Shown: positions 24,399-34,210, counted from the first letter of the stretch. The stretch is 64,000 nt of DNA from Brevibacterium sp. 'Marine' (GCF_012844365.1 NZ_CP051626.1:2976001-3040000); one strand, 5' to 3'. Notes: generated from the sequence alone by a model not told the origin. Made by a program: numbers and translations.

Positions 24399-25211
24399 TC
24401 AGTTGCGATTCAACCCGTGCCCGCGCGTATCGAGCGCGTGCTTGAAGTGGCTCTCGGCCTCGTCGATCACCCGCGTCGGCGTCGCCGGGTCGAAGACCCT
24501 CAGGATCGAGTAGCGGAAGCTGCTCGGGTCGACGTTGCGCAGCTCGACGTTGCCGCCGTGTCCGTTGGTCGCGTAGGTGCTCCAGCGCTGCCGGATGCTC
24601 TCTGCGCCGTCGGCCTTTCCGACGTACTGGCGACCGTCTCGGGTATCGGTGATGAGGTAGATGCCCACCACGGATGACAGTGCGGTCCTCCACGAGGCGT
24701 ACCGGTGCTCGCGCATGACTGCCTGCAACTGAAAATGATCGAGGACGAGCCAGTCGAATCCGGGGAATGGCACCGGCTGTGCGTCGGCGATCTCCAAGAC
24801 TGGGTAGGCGGCGGCAGTCGGTCCATTGAGTCGCCAGGTGCGTGGGGACCTCCAACCGATCACAAGTCGACCAGTGAGGTCAGCGAGGAGATCGGTGGCA
24901 ACGAGGTCGAAGGTACGTCGAGCACCGTCGTTAGTCGCTTCGCCTCGGTTCTCCAGTACTGACCAGAGTCTTGCCCGGTCGCCGCCTTCGGGCATGAACA
25001 CTACCCAGAGCCTGGGCAGGACCGCCGGGAAAATCCGCGGCTTCGCCGACTGCTCGCACGTGTACGCGAGAATCTCCGCGTCGGTCGAATTCGCGTTGAT
25101 GCCGGGTGCTCCCGAATCCTCGTGCTCGCGCACGAAGGCGTGACGGATCGCCTGAGTCTCGGCAGGTTCGATCCCGGCGCTGCGAAGGACTGCGTCGAGG
25201 GTCAGTGTCAT
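24399..25211 (-). CDS. GIY-YIG nuclease family protein, last gene of the restriction operon
   Basis: This 270-residue protein has a C-terminal GIY-YIG nuclease domain: GIYLI (183-187), YVGKA (196-200), the catalytic Arg in QRW (about 209), and YATNGHGGN. The N-terminal 150 residues include RLVIGWRSPRTWRL and the conserved lead-in PFPGFDWLVLD. This layout is a recurrent family of stand-alone GIY-YIG proteins. GIY-YIG enzymes cut DNA and include restriction endonucleases and homing enzymes. The ATG overlaps the stop of the methyltransferase-like gene (ATGA), so it is produced together with it. It could be the cutting subunit partnered with that protein, or an accessory nuclease of the type I system. 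Confidence 0.83.
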   Translation of the reverse strand: MTLTLDAVLRSAGIEPAETQAIRHAFVREHEDSGAPGINANSTDAEILAYTCEQSAKPRIFPAVLPRLWVVFMPEGGDRARLWSVLENRGEATNDGARRTFDLVATDLLADLTGRLVIGWRSPRTWRLNGPTAAAYPVLEIADAQPVPFPGFDWLVLDHFQLQAVMREHRYASWRTALSSVVGIYLITDTRDGRQYVGKADGAESIRQRWSTYATNGHGGNVELRNVDPSSFRYSILRVFDPATPTRVIDEAESHFKHALDTRGHGLNRN

Positions 25212-27745
25212 CCGAGCGCCAGTCGCCCGAATTGCGAGCGGAAACCTTCAGCATCGTCCCGGATCTCGCTCTCAGGGCTATTCTGGTAGCTGACCATGCG
25301 GACGCTGGTCCCCTCCGTGCGGTTGTAGAAGTAGGTCGTGTACTGCGCGTCCCTCGGAGCCGCGCGCAGCTGCACGAACTGCCCCAGAAGCAGGGGCGAC
25401 TGCGATCCGTCCTTCACCAGGTAGAGTTCCCCGTCGATCATTTCATCCCCGACGAGAAACTCTCGGGTCTTGAACGGGGACCGGGTCCCAACCGCCACCT
25501 CTGCCGTCTGGATGCGTCCATCGCGCCGGAGCTTCGAGCTTCCGGCACGCACGAGGAGCAGCTGCGCCCAAACGCTGCCAAGGATCTGCCTGAGTTCGCT
25601 GAGGTCCGACACCAGGGACACCACCTGCGCCCGCCACTCCTCGTCCGAGGTGTAGCCGGTGTGGCCAAGCCACCGATTCCGCTTGGTGTTCACCTCGTTG
25701 ACCTTATTGACGAGTTCTTTCGACACCAATCGCTCAACTCCGGCCTGTCCGAGGCTGGCGAAGGATCGGCGTACACGGGCGATCTCGTCGGCGTCGTTAC
25801 TCTCGAGCGCTCGGCGAAACTCTTTCGAGACTCGTTCGATAATGATCACCCAAGTCCCGAACGAGGCACGTTCGATGCCCAGATGCTGCTGACGCAACGT
25901 CTCTCCGATCGCGGACTCAACCTCCCCGCTGCGCCCCAGGTCTGTGCGGCACGCAGAGAGCAGCACGGTCGCATGAAAAGTCACTATCGCCTCCCATGCA
26001 TGGATGTAAGCACGCTGCTGTTCCCCGGGTGACGACGCAGTCTCAGCTGTCCAGAGCGCTGATGCAATTGGATACGGCAGCTGGTCCAGCCAGGCACTGA
26101 GCGAGTCGTCGAACGCACTGGCGACTCTGCTCACGACCGACTCAGCGCTCTCGGGAGACGCCCAGACGCTCTCTCGCTGGGCATTCAGTTCTGCTTCGAA
26201 CGAGGAGAGTCGCTCGTCGGCCGACGCGAGCGCGAGCTGCGTGCCGCGATCAGGTAGGGGGACGATGAGCTCGTCCGCCCAGCGCATCAAGGATCGAGGG
26301 TCCGATCTCAGCGCATTGAGGAAACTCCCGGTGCTGCTGGCCTCAATTGCCCGCCGGCGACTGGAGACGCCCTGCTCCGAGTTGAGCCAAGCCGTCAAAA
26401 AGCTGGGGTCGAGCGTCTCGTCGTCCAGCCGGATCGAGAGGACCCGGCCGCCGGATCCGGTGGCAGAAGTTTCCGTGGCCACCTTTCCCTCTTGACTCGT
26501 CGGAACGTACAGCTGCCCGTCTGGATCTACACCGCCTGACGCCTTCACCGGTACAGGCTCGAGTGCGATCAGACTGCTCAGACGACGCGCCTGCCATCCC
26601 TTCGCCTCAATGTCTTTGATGAGCTCACGCGAATCGTCTCCGAAGAAGCGGCTCGGGTCGAGATCGATAGTCTCCCGCACGTCGTCGACGACCGACACCC
26701 CAATGGCCGGGCCGTACCGGGACTCCAGGAACCGGTCGTCGATTGGTGTGTCGGCGAACGTCGTCGCCCGCCATGACAACCGCTTTCCCTCGTTCGACAC
26801 ACGTTCGAGGCGCGCGTCTCGTCGAGTGAACTGTCCGACGTCGATGCCGCGGTTGCGAGGTCCAGACTTCCCGGTCCTTAGCGCCGTTTCAAGTTCCTGG
26901 AAGGCAGTGACCGGCATTGTGCGTCGGCGGCGCTCGGTCGTGAACTCAGTCTGGAGATCAGCGATCACCGCCTTCCCTCGCCCGATGTCTTTCGGCCGGT
27001 TGCTGAAAGTGACGAGGTAGAGAGGGATGCCTGTGTTCGGTGCTAACCCGTCCGGGAGGCGGGTCACCGATTCGAGCAGACCAGCCTCGACGATCTTCTG
27101 CCTCACAGCACCGCTGGCTCGACTACTGGAGAGTGCACCGGGATTGACCAAAGCAGCTACACGTCCTCCACCCTCGAGGCCGGGACGCAACTTCTCAAGT
27201 GCGAGCGAGATAAATAGCCAAGTGCTATCCGAACTAGAGGGAAGCCCGAATGAGTACTCCCCCTCGTTCTGCCTAGCTTTGACCTGAAAGAATGAACTCT
27301 TCCAGCTCATAGACCACGGCGGGTCGAGAACCACGAGATCCGCGCGGAAGTCCGGAAACGCGTCATGGCTGAGCGTATCGCCAAGGGCGATTTCTGCTTT
27401 AGGGTCCGCTTGGAATCGCCGTTGACTCTCTGCCACCGCGGCGTCGTTGATCTCCTGACCTCTGTAGCACGTCTGCAGACCGGCAGATTGCAGAGCGTTG
27501 ACGAGAACAGATCCAGCGAACCCGGAACCCGCCGTCGGGTCCCAGATGTTGACGGAGGAAGTAGCTGAGTCGAGACGAGCTAGACAGCCGACCGTGAGGG
27601 CACGTGCCAGCGAAAGGCTCGTCGTGTGGACGTCCGTAGCGAAATCGCGCTGGCCACCTTCCAAAAAATCATCTTCGCTGAGGTTTCCCAGCACGTACTC
27701 GAGCGCAGGATGGGGAGAGTTCTTCTTCTGTGACATCAGATTCAC
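25208..27745 (-). CDS. Multidomain N6-adenine methyltransferase with TRD-like and HEPN-like regions
   Basis: This 845-residue protein starts with a type I-like N6-methyltransferase: SAM motif DPTAGSGF (69-76) and catalytic DPPW (141-144). A middle region of about 390-540 resembles one target-recognition half of HsdS, ending IVPLPDRGTQLALASADERL with a helix. The C-terminal 300 residues contain KRNRWLGHTG, with R689 and H695 giving the HEPN signature RX5H, and later YFYNRTEGTSVRMVSYQ. The GTG at 27745 overlaps the hsdR stop (GTGA); an ATG at 27736 is an alternative. It is distinct from HsdM, so the operon carries two different adenine methyltransferases. Its role could be a self-contained modification-recognition protein. 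Confidence 0.78.
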   Translation of the reverse strand: MNLMSQKKNSPHPALEYVLGNLSEDDFLEGGQRDFATDVHTTSLSLARALTVGCLARLDSATSSVNIWDPTAGSGFAGSVLVNALQSAGLQTCYRGQEINDAAVAESQRRFQADPKAEIALGDTLSHDAFPDFRADLVVLDPPWSMSWKSSFFQVKARQNEGEYSFGLPSSSDSTWLFISLALEKLRPGLEGGGRVAALVNPGALSSSRASGAVRQKIVEAGLLESVTRLPDGLAPNTGIPLYLVTFSNRPKDIGRGKAVIADLQTEFTTERRRRTMPVTAFQELETALRTGKSGPRNRGIDVGQFTRRDARLERVSNEGKRLSWRATTFADTPIDDRFLESRYGPAIGVSVVDDVRETIDLDPSRFFGDDSRELIKDIEAKGWQARRLSSLIALEPVPVKASGGVDPDGQLYVPTSQEGKVATETSATGSGGRVLSIRLDDETLDPSFLTAWLNSEQGVSSRRRAIEASSTGSFLNALRSDPRSLMRWADELIVPLPDRGTQLALASADERLSSFEAELNAQRESVWASPESAESVVSRVASAFDDSLSAWLDQLPYPIASALWTAETASSPGEQQRAYIHAWEAIVTFHATVLLSACRTDLGRSGEVESAIGETLRQQHLGIERASFGTWVIIIERVSKEFRRALESNDADEIARVRRSFASLGQAGVERLVSKELVNKVNEVNTKRNRWLGHTGYTSDEEWRAQVVSLVSDLSELRQILGSVWAQLLLVRAGSSKLRRDGRIQTAEVAVGTRSPFKTREFLVGDEMIDGELYLVKDGSQSPLLLGQFVQLRAAPRDAQYTTYFYNRTEGTSVRMVSYQNSPESEIRDDAEGFRSQFGRLALG

Positions 27746-30700
27746 TCGCTCCCTTCCGGGCGGTAGCCGTCTTCGTCGTCGCGTGCATCATCCATTCGCA
27801 ACCTGCGCGACTGGTACAGGTACTGCCCGATCAATCTGACGAACTCATCAGCGCGGTCGCTCTCGCCGGTGAGCGCACCGGTGAGTTTGCCGAACGCGCC
27901 CTCGTTGAGGACAGCGGCGTCGGTGAGGGTCTCGCGCAGGTCGGGCGAGGCCATGAACTGGTCGAGAGCGTTGTGGTCGATCTGATCAGCAATGCGCGGA
28001 TCTTCCTCGGCCATGCCGGCCGCGGCGCGGACGAAGCCCTCGATCTGCGGGTCGGCGAACTCGGACCCGAACAGCTCGTTGATCTTCGAGACCACCTCCG
28101 ACAGCAGCGCCTGCTGCGGATCCTGGTGTGCCACTCGCGTTCCGATACCTGTGATGCCCTGCAAACCGGGCGTCTCCTGATCACCGGACAGCGCGATGTC
28201 GGCACTGCCTTGGTCGATCTGTCGGACCCTGCGCATCTCCAAGCCCGACACGTCCACGTCCGCATCGGCCCCGTCGGTCGGCAACAGGCGCACGAGCTGG
28301 CGCAGGAACTCGGCGAGCTTCTCCAAATCACTCGTGCCAAAGTCGACGACCTGCGACATGAAGTCATACAGTCTCACGTACGAGCCGCAGTCCTTCCGGA
28401 ACGTACGCAGCTCGTCGAGCGCTTCACTGTCTTCGCCGATCTGTGCGTCGTTCCACCGGGCGACGAACTCGTCGCGTGCCGGGGTCACGGCCGCGGCCAG
28501 TGCGGCATGCGACTGTTTCTTCGCCCACCAGGCCTCTGCATAGCGCTCGACATCGTTCGGCGTGTAGATTCGCGCCTGCGCGAGCTTCGTGGCGAGCTGG
28601 TGGACGAGGTTCGGGTCGGTTTCCTTCTCCACATGCGCCTCGAGGTAGTACGTCAAGAACGCCTCAAGGATGTCGTCGGGATCGTTGACGAAGTCGAGGA
28701 CGAACGTGCGGTCCTTCATCTCCCCCGACGGCGAACGGTACGTGCGGTTCAAGCGAGACAGTGTCTGCACGGCGTGCACGTCCGGTAGCTTCTTATCGAC
28801 ATACATCGCGCACAGCAGCGGCTGGTCGAAGCCGGTCTGGAACTTGTCGGCGACGATCATCAGACGGTACTCAGGACGTCGAAACTCGCGCGCGAGGTCG
28901 GACCCGATGCCCGGGTTCATCGAGGCCTCGGTCGCGTCCTCGATGCCGTAGTCCTCGTCGCTCAGCTTGCCGCTGAACGCGACGATCGACTGGTACGCGT
29001 ACCCTCGCTGTTTGAGGTACTTGTCGGTCTCGATCTTGTACCGCAGCGCAGCCTGGCGAGAGTCCGTGACGACCATCGCCTTCGCGTGCCCCTCCAATAG
29101 GTGCGCGACATTGGCACGGAAGTGCTCGACGATGATCTCGACCTTCTGGCCGATATTCGTCGGATGCAGTTTAGCGAACCGCATGATCTTCCGCGTCGCG
29201 GTCTTCGGGTCCACGAGCGTGTCATCGTCTGGGCCGATACCCGTGGCGATCCCGGACTGGCCGTGCTGTTCGATCTCGAACGCTGTCTTGTAGGTCTGGT
29301 AGCCGCGCAGGACGTCGAGGATGAAGCCCTCCTCGATCGCCTGGCGCATCGGGTACACATCGAACGAGATCGGCTTACCGTCATCACCCGGACGGCCGAA
29401 GAGCTGCTTCGTCTTCGCCTTCGGCGTCGCAGTGAACGCTAGCAAGGACACGTTCCTGGCCCCTGCGCGCGCCGCCGTCTCCGAGGCGATCTGGCGTTCC
29501 AAATCACTGTCAGCCTCCACGAGCTGGTTGATCACGTCCTGACCGTCGAACTCACCTTCATCATCGGCGACCTCGCCGCCTTCGGTGAGCACCTTCTTCA
29601 GCTCAGCTGCCGTCTTGCCCGACTGGGAGGTATGAGCCTCATCGACGATCACCGCGAAGTTCTTCGTGCCCAGCGTCGTCTCCAGCAGGTCTTTGACGAA
29701 CGGGAAAGTCTGCAGCGTGACGACAATGATCAGCGATGAGCCGGTCAGTGCGTCCAGCAGTGCTCTGGACTTCGAGCCCCCGGACCGGCGGACAGCGGCT
29801 GAGTCGATTACTGCGACGCTGCTGCCGGTGTCATCGACCTGCTCAACGGCCTGTTGCAGCTGAGCGTCGAGGACACGGCGGTCGGAGACGATGATGACCT
29901 TGTCGAACACCTTGTCGTTCAACCGGTCGTGCAGGCGCGCGAGGCGATGCGCCGTCCACGCGATCGTGTTCGTCTTCCCCGAACCGGCAGAGTGCTCGAT
30001 GAGATACCTGCGGCCCGGACCCTCGTCGCCGATCGTGTCGACGAGCTTCTTCACCGCACGCCACTGGTGGTAGCGCGGGAACATCAGCGCCGTCGAGCGC
30101 TTGATCTTCCCCGTCGCAGGTTCCTCATCGACATCGGTCTTGAGGAACATCTGCGAACCGAGGACGGACAGGAAGTTCTCCCGCTGCAGCACCTCTTCCC
30201 ACAGGTACGACGTCGCCGGCCCCGAGGGATTGGCAGGGTTGCCTGCGGCACCAGTATCGTCATGGCCGAGGTTGAACGGCAGGAAGTACGTCTTCTCCCC
30301 CGCCAGCTTCGTCGTCATGTGCACCTGGTCGTCATCGACAGCGAAGTGCACCAATGCGCGGGTGCCGAACCCCAGCAGCGGCTGGCCAGCCGGGTCGCGG
30401 TCTTTCCGGTACTGCGTGACGGCGGTGCGCCATTGCTGTTTGAAGAACGACTTCAATTCACAGGTTGCCACGGGCAGGCCGTTGACGAAGAAGACGAGAT
30501 CGATCGACCGTTTGTCGCCGCGCTTTGGCGAGAAGTACACCTGCCGAGCCACGCGCAGCCGCACTTTCTCGTAGTGCTCGGTCACGGTCTTGTTCAGCGT
30601 CGTCGCTGGCTTGAACTGGCACATCCGGAAATGAGCCGTCGCCCCACGAGTGTGTGAGAACTTCCGACGCAGAGCATTGAGCGTCCCGCCGCCCGAGCTC

Positions 30701-30969
30701 ATCGGGGTGTCCAGCCGTGTGACGAGCGTCGATAGCAGGGCTTCGCGGTCAGCCGGCTCGGTACCCATACCGGGGCGTACGACCTTCGCGTATTCGTCTG
30801 GCTGGGTCTCGCTCAGCCACCAGAACACGTCCTCGGGCCAGATCGCTCGCTCTACGTCATAGCCGTCGGCGTGAGGGCTGTAGATCCACCCGTGTTCACA
30901 GAGGTATTCGGCGATCTCGGCTTCAAGCGCTTCTTCACGGGTACCGTCTGATGACGCCATTGTCTTCAC
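27742..30969 (-). CDS. hsdR: Type I restriction enzyme, R subunit
   Basis: This 1075-residue protein has the order expected of HsdR. The N-terminal nuclease has D157 and E171-x-K173 (IDLVFFVNGLPVATCELKSF), the PD-(D/E)XK signature. Two RecA-like motor domains follow, with Walker A HSAGSGKT (326-333) and DEAH (443-446); the helicase motif region DKFQTGFDQPLLCAMYVDK comes later, and then a C-terminal helical part. It translocates DNA and cuts far from unmodified sites in complex with HsdM and HsdS. The GTG at 30969 overlaps the hsdS stop (GTGA); an ATG at 30960 is in frame. All key residues are present, so the enzyme looks functional. Confidence 0.93.
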   Translation of the reverse strand: MKTMASSDGTREEALEAEIAEYLCEHGWIYSPHADGYDVERAIWPEDVFWWLSETQPDEYAKVVRPGMGTEPADREALLSTLVTRLDTPMSSGGGTLNALRRKFSHTRGATAHFRMCQFKPATTLNKTVTEHYEKVRLRVARQVYFSPKRGDKRSIDLVFFVNGLPVATCELKSFFKQQWRTAVTQYRKDRDPAGQPLLGFGTRALVHFAVDDDQVHMTTKLAGEKTYFLPFNLGHDDTGAAGNPANPSGPATSYLWEEVLQRENFLSVLGSQMFLKTDVDEEPATGKIKRSTALMFPRYHQWRAVKKLVDTIGDEGPGRRYLIEHSAGSGKTNTIAWTAHRLARLHDRLNDKVFDKVIIVSDRRVLDAQLQQAVEQVDDTGSSVAVIDSAAVRRSGGSKSRALLDALTGSSLIIVVTLQTFPFVKDLLETTLGTKNFAVIVDEAHTSQSGKTAAELKKVLTEGGEVADDEGEFDGQDVINQLVEADSDLERQIASETAARAGARNVSLLAFTATPKAKTKQLFGRPGDDGKPISFDVYPMRQAIEEGFILDVLRGYQTYKTAFEIEQHGQSGIATGIGPDDDTLVDPKTATRKIMRFAKLHPTNIGQKVEIIVEHFRANVAHLLEGHAKAMVVTDSRQAALRYKIETDKYLKQRGYAYQSIVAFSGKLSDEDYGIEDATEASMNPGIGSDLAREFRRPEYRLMIVADKFQTGFDQPLLCAMYVDKKLPDVHAVQTLSRLNRTYRSPSGEMKDRTFVLDFVNDPDDILEAFLTYYLEAHVEKETDPNLVHQLATKLAQARIYTPNDVERYAEAWWAKKQSHAALAAAVTPARDEFVARWNDAQIGEDSEALDELRTFRKDCGSYVRLYDFMSQVVDFGTSDLEKLAEFLRQLVRLLPTDGADADVDVSGLEMRRVRQIDQGSADIALSGDQETPGLQGITGIGTRVAHQDPQQALLSEVVSKINELFGSEFADPQIEGFVRAAAGMAEEDPRIADQIDHNALDQFMASPDLRETLTDAAVLNEGAFGKLTGALTGESDRADEFVRLIGQYLYQSRRLRMDDARDDEDGYRPEGSE

Positions 30970-32210
30970 CCAGCCTTTCGTGCTGTGCGCACATCGAACT
31001 GCCCCGTAACCGCCGCGGTAATCAGCGCCGCGCGACGCTCCTTAGCTAGGGCGATGTGCTCTTCGGCCTTGGTGATGAGGGCGTCGATGCGGGAAATCTG
31101 CTGCTCTAATCGGGTAGCGATCCGGGTTTGCTCTTCGAGCGGAGGCACCGGGACGGGAAGAGCACGAATAGCCGAGACATTGATTCGGCGGAAGGTTGCC
31201 CCGATCATTGCATTCTCGATCGCGTGCCCGACCTCTGCGCTCGTCAATGCGTAACGCAAGAACTTGGGGTCAATGTTTGTTTTGCGGCGAAGTAGGACAG
31301 TCTCTTGCCCAATCGCAAAATCGCGAGTTCCGGGCGCAACTTCTGCCACAAGGCCTACTGATACGTTTCGAACGAACAAGAGATCGCCGACACGAGGGGC
31401 CCGCCCGGAAGAACGGAGATGATTGTAGAACTCCTCAGTGGTGTAATTGCAGCCGGTGAGGTCGACAGTCGCTCCCTGGCATTCACGAATACTCGCGACT
31501 GGATAACGCTCGTCGTCTACGAAGTCAGCGGTGACATGGGCACAATCTATGACGTCGACGACGCGTCTTAGTGGGTTGCGCTCAGCGACAGCGTGCACTA
31601 CCTCATGGGTCACTAATGAAGACTTGCGCTCTTTCAACAGGCCGATGAACTCTTCCTGCTTCGCCACGAGCTCGTCGATCTGGGTCGTCTCCTGGTCCAA
31701 GTAGTCTGCGACGGCGCGCTGTTCGCTGAGGGGTGGTTTCAGATACCAAATGTCTCCAATCTGGCCTGCATTCAGATTGTCTTGCGTCGTGCTCCGCACA
31801 TCGCGAAGGAGTTCAGGCCTCATTGCCAGCAGTACATAACGAAGGTACTGAGCATTGACGCACCTTGGATCCGGTGTAATCCCAAGCAACGCTTGATTCC
31901 ACGTTGCTTGAATACCTAACAGAGAGACTTCGCCAACGCTCGCATACATGGCCAATAACAAGGTTCCGGGGTCGCCAACTGGCATGTTTCGAGATTGCAT
32001 ACCGGCATTAGTCAAGGCCTTATTCGTTTCGTTGATACGCTCCCGACCACTCATGTCTGCAATCGCAACAAACGGCGTCCCATCAAGCGCGCCGTAATTT
32101 GTCCAGTAGGACGCTTCATTTGTTGACGGCGTCCCGCCCGAAACCAAACGCGCGTCCCACTTAAGGCGGCCCTTCGTTCTATTTTGAGAGTCAATCAGAT
32201 CCTCGTTCAT
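30966..32210 (-). CDS. hsdS: Type I restriction enzyme, S (specificity) subunit
   Basis: This 414-residue HsdS has two target-recognition domains, each followed by a conserved helical spacer. The first ends PPLSEQRAVADYLDQETTQI (about residues 160-205), and the second ends PPLEEQTRIATRLEQQISRI (about 355-400). The two spacers form the antiparallel coiled coil that sets the gap in the bipartite recognition site. The target-recognition domains look less GC-rich than hsdM and hsdR, as is common for exchangeable specificity modules. The ATG overlaps the hsdM stop (ATGA). The recognition sequence cannot be deduced. Confidence 0.93.
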   Translation of the reverse strand: MNEDLIDSQNRTKGRLKWDARLVSGGTPSTNEASYWTNYGALDGTPFVAIADMSGRERINETNKALTNAGMQSRNMPVGDPGTLLLAMYASVGEVSLLGIQATWNQALLGITPDPRCVNAQYLRYVLLAMRPELLRDVRSTTQDNLNAGQIGDIWYLKPPLSEQRAVADYLDQETTQIDELVAKQEEFIGLLKERKSSLVTHEVVHAVAERNPLRRVVDVIDCAHVTADFVDDERYPVASIRECQGATVDLTGCNYTTEEFYNHLRSSGRAPRVGDLLFVRNVSVGLVAEVAPGTRDFAIGQETVLLRRKTNIDPKFLRYALTSAEVGHAIENAMIGATFRRINVSAIRALPVPVPPLEEQTRIATRLEQQISRIDALITKAEEHIALAKERRAALITAAVTGQFDVRTARKAG

Positions 32211-34210
32211 CCCTCTACCTCGCGAAGCAACCCCAAGATTTCGCCGACAACGCGTTCCAAGTCGGCGTCTATCTCTTCGAGAGGCCGAGGCGGCTCGTAT
32301 TCGTAGAAGTGACGGGTGAAGGGAATCTCATATCCGGTCTTCGTCTTGTCCCAGTCGATCCACGCATCGGCGATGTACGGCTTCACATCGGCGTCGAAGT
32401 ACGCCTGTACAGTCTCCTCACACGCCTCATGAGTCTTGGGATGATCTCCCCATCCGAAGGGAACTTTCTCGGTGTCTCGTAGGTCAGGATTCGGCTCGAG
32501 TTCGTCCTTGTACTTGCCAGACTGAATGGCGCAGTAGTCGGCAGTTTCATCGTGGACGCCAATCGTCTGCCACAGCTTCTTCCGCTGTGCCGGTGTGAGC
32601 CGCACGCCGTGGTCACCGAGGTGGCGGCCGAGCTCCTTCTCGAATTTCTCCCGGTTGAGGTACACCTCGTCGCCGAACGCCTCAAGCGCTTCGGTGAGCC
32701 CGTCGACCTTCGCCAGCGTATTCTGCTCGGCCACAGCGCTGATCACCTCGGTCGTGCACTGGAACCGCAGCTGCAAAGGGCGTTCGACCGTGACTGTCCA
32801 GTAGGCGAAGTCGCGCTTGTTGAAGGTTTTCACCGGGACCTCAACGTCATCTTCGCTTAGCGTGCCGGCAAACGCACGGACGACGGCTTCCCGGTGTGCT
32901 TCGGGGATTTCGTTGCGCTTCGACCCGATCGACTTGCGCAGCTTCGTGCCGAGCTTGGTCGCGTCGATGAGCTGAACCGTGTCCTTGCGGTCTGCTGGCT
33001 TCGCGTTCGACAGGATCCACAGGTAGGTCGCGATGCCCGTGTTGTAGAACATGTCGTTGGGCAGTGCCACGATCGCCTCGACGAGGTCGTTCTCGAGCAT
33101 GTAGCCGCGGATCTCCGACGGACCGGACCCTGCGCCACCGTTGAACAGCGGCGAGCCGTTGAGGACGATGCCGGCTTTGCCTCCGCGGCCCGTCTCGTCG
33201 ACGTCGCGCATCTTCGAGGCGACGTGGAGGAGGAAGAGCATCGCTGCATCACCAACGGCGGGAAGCCCCGGAGCGAAGCGCCCCTGTCCCCCACGGGCGT
33301 GCTCGGCCTTCACTTGCGACTCGACTGCCTTCCAATCAGTGCCGAATGGAGGGTTCGACAGGACGTAGTCGAACTGACGGTCCTCGAAGCGATCGACGGT
33401 GAGAGTGTCGCCCTGACGCACGTTGGTCGGATCCTGGCCGGTGATGAGCAGATCTGCCTTGCAGATCGCGTAAGTGCGCTTGTTGATCTCCTGCCCGTAC
33501 AGCGCCGTCGACGCGTCCGGGCTGAAGCTGCGCAGGTGCTCATCGGCGACGCTGAGCATGCCGCCGGTGCCGACTGTCGGGTCATAGATCGACCGAACCG
33601 TGCCACGACCACGAAGAGCATCCGCATCATCGGCATAGAGCAGATCAACCAAGAGGCGAACGACGTCACGAGGCGTGTAGAACTGACCTGCTCCCTCGTT
33701 GGCCGACTCGGCGAAGCGGTAGATGAGGTTCTCAAACAGGTCACCCATGTCGGCGTTGGACACTGCATCCGGCGACAGGTCGATACCCTCGAAGTGCTGG
33801 GTCACCTGCGAAAGCCGCTCGCGGTTGTCGAGCGTACGGATGATGTTCTCGAAGTCGAAGAATTTGAACACGTCGAGGTTCGTTGAGAACCCGCCGACAT
33901 AGTCGATGAGGTTCTCCGCGAGGTTGTCGGGGTCCTGAAGCGCCTTTTTCAGCGTATAGCTGCTCGTCGTCCAGAACGACAAGCCCGGGTTGTCGGTCGT
34001 TCGGGTCTTCAGCTTCAGGTGCGTGCGCCGCTGCTGCTCCCCCTCGTAACTGGCGACGATCTCCGACATCGCTCCTCGATGCGGCTCCATGACGCATTCG
34101 AGTCGACGAAGCACCGTGAAGGGAAGAATGACAGAGCCGTACTCGGATTCGGAGTACGGGCCGCGCAGTGTGTCTGCGACACTCCACACGAAGCCTGACA
34201 GAGCTGACAC
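32207..34210 (-). CDS. hsdM: Type I restriction enzyme, M (methyltransferase) subunit
   Basis: This HsdM of about 667 residues contains the usual N-terminal helical domain (VWSVADTLRGPYSESEYG), then NEGAGQFYTPRDVVRLLVDL, the SAM motif DPTVGTGG (210-217) and catalytic NPPF (286-289). The C-terminal part is longer than in EcoKI HsdM (529 residues) and matches the large actinobacterial form. The GTG at 34210 fits the family N-terminus and has AGGAG 11 bases upstream; the frame also stays open to a TTG at 34282, but those extra residues do not resemble HsdM. It is the first gene of a five-gene overlapping operon. Confidence 0.9.
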   Translation of the reverse strand: MSALSGFVWSVADTLRGPYSESEYGSVILPFTVLRRLECVMEPHRGAMSEIVASYEGEQQRRTHLKLKTRTTDNPGLSFWTTSSYTLKKALQDPDNLAENLIDYVGGFSTNLDVFKFFDFENIIRTLDNRERLSQVTQHFEGIDLSPDAVSNADMGDLFENLIYRFAESANEGAGQFYTPRDVVRLLVDLLYADDADALRGRGTVRSIYDPTVGTGGMLSVADEHLRSFSPDASTALYGQEINKRTYAICKADLLITGQDPTNVRQGDTLTVDRFEDRQFDYVLSNPPFGTDWKAVESQVKAEHARGGQGRFAPGLPAVGDAAMLFLLHVASKMRDVDETGRGGKAGIVLNGSPLFNGGAGSGPSEIRGYMLENDLVEAIVALPNDMFYNTGIATYLWILSNAKPADRKDTVQLIDATKLGTKLRKSIGSKRNEIPEAHREAVVRAFAGTLSEDDVEVPVKTFNKRDFAYWTVTVERPLQLRFQCTTEVISAVAEQNTLAKVDGLTEALEAFGDEVYLNREKFEKELGRHLGDHGVRLTPAQRKKLWQTIGVHDETADYCAIQSGKYKDELEPNPDLRDTEKVPFGWGDHPKTHEACEETVQAYFDADVKPYIADAWIDWDKTKTGYEIPFTRHFYEYEPPRPLEEIDADLERVVGEILGLLREVEG

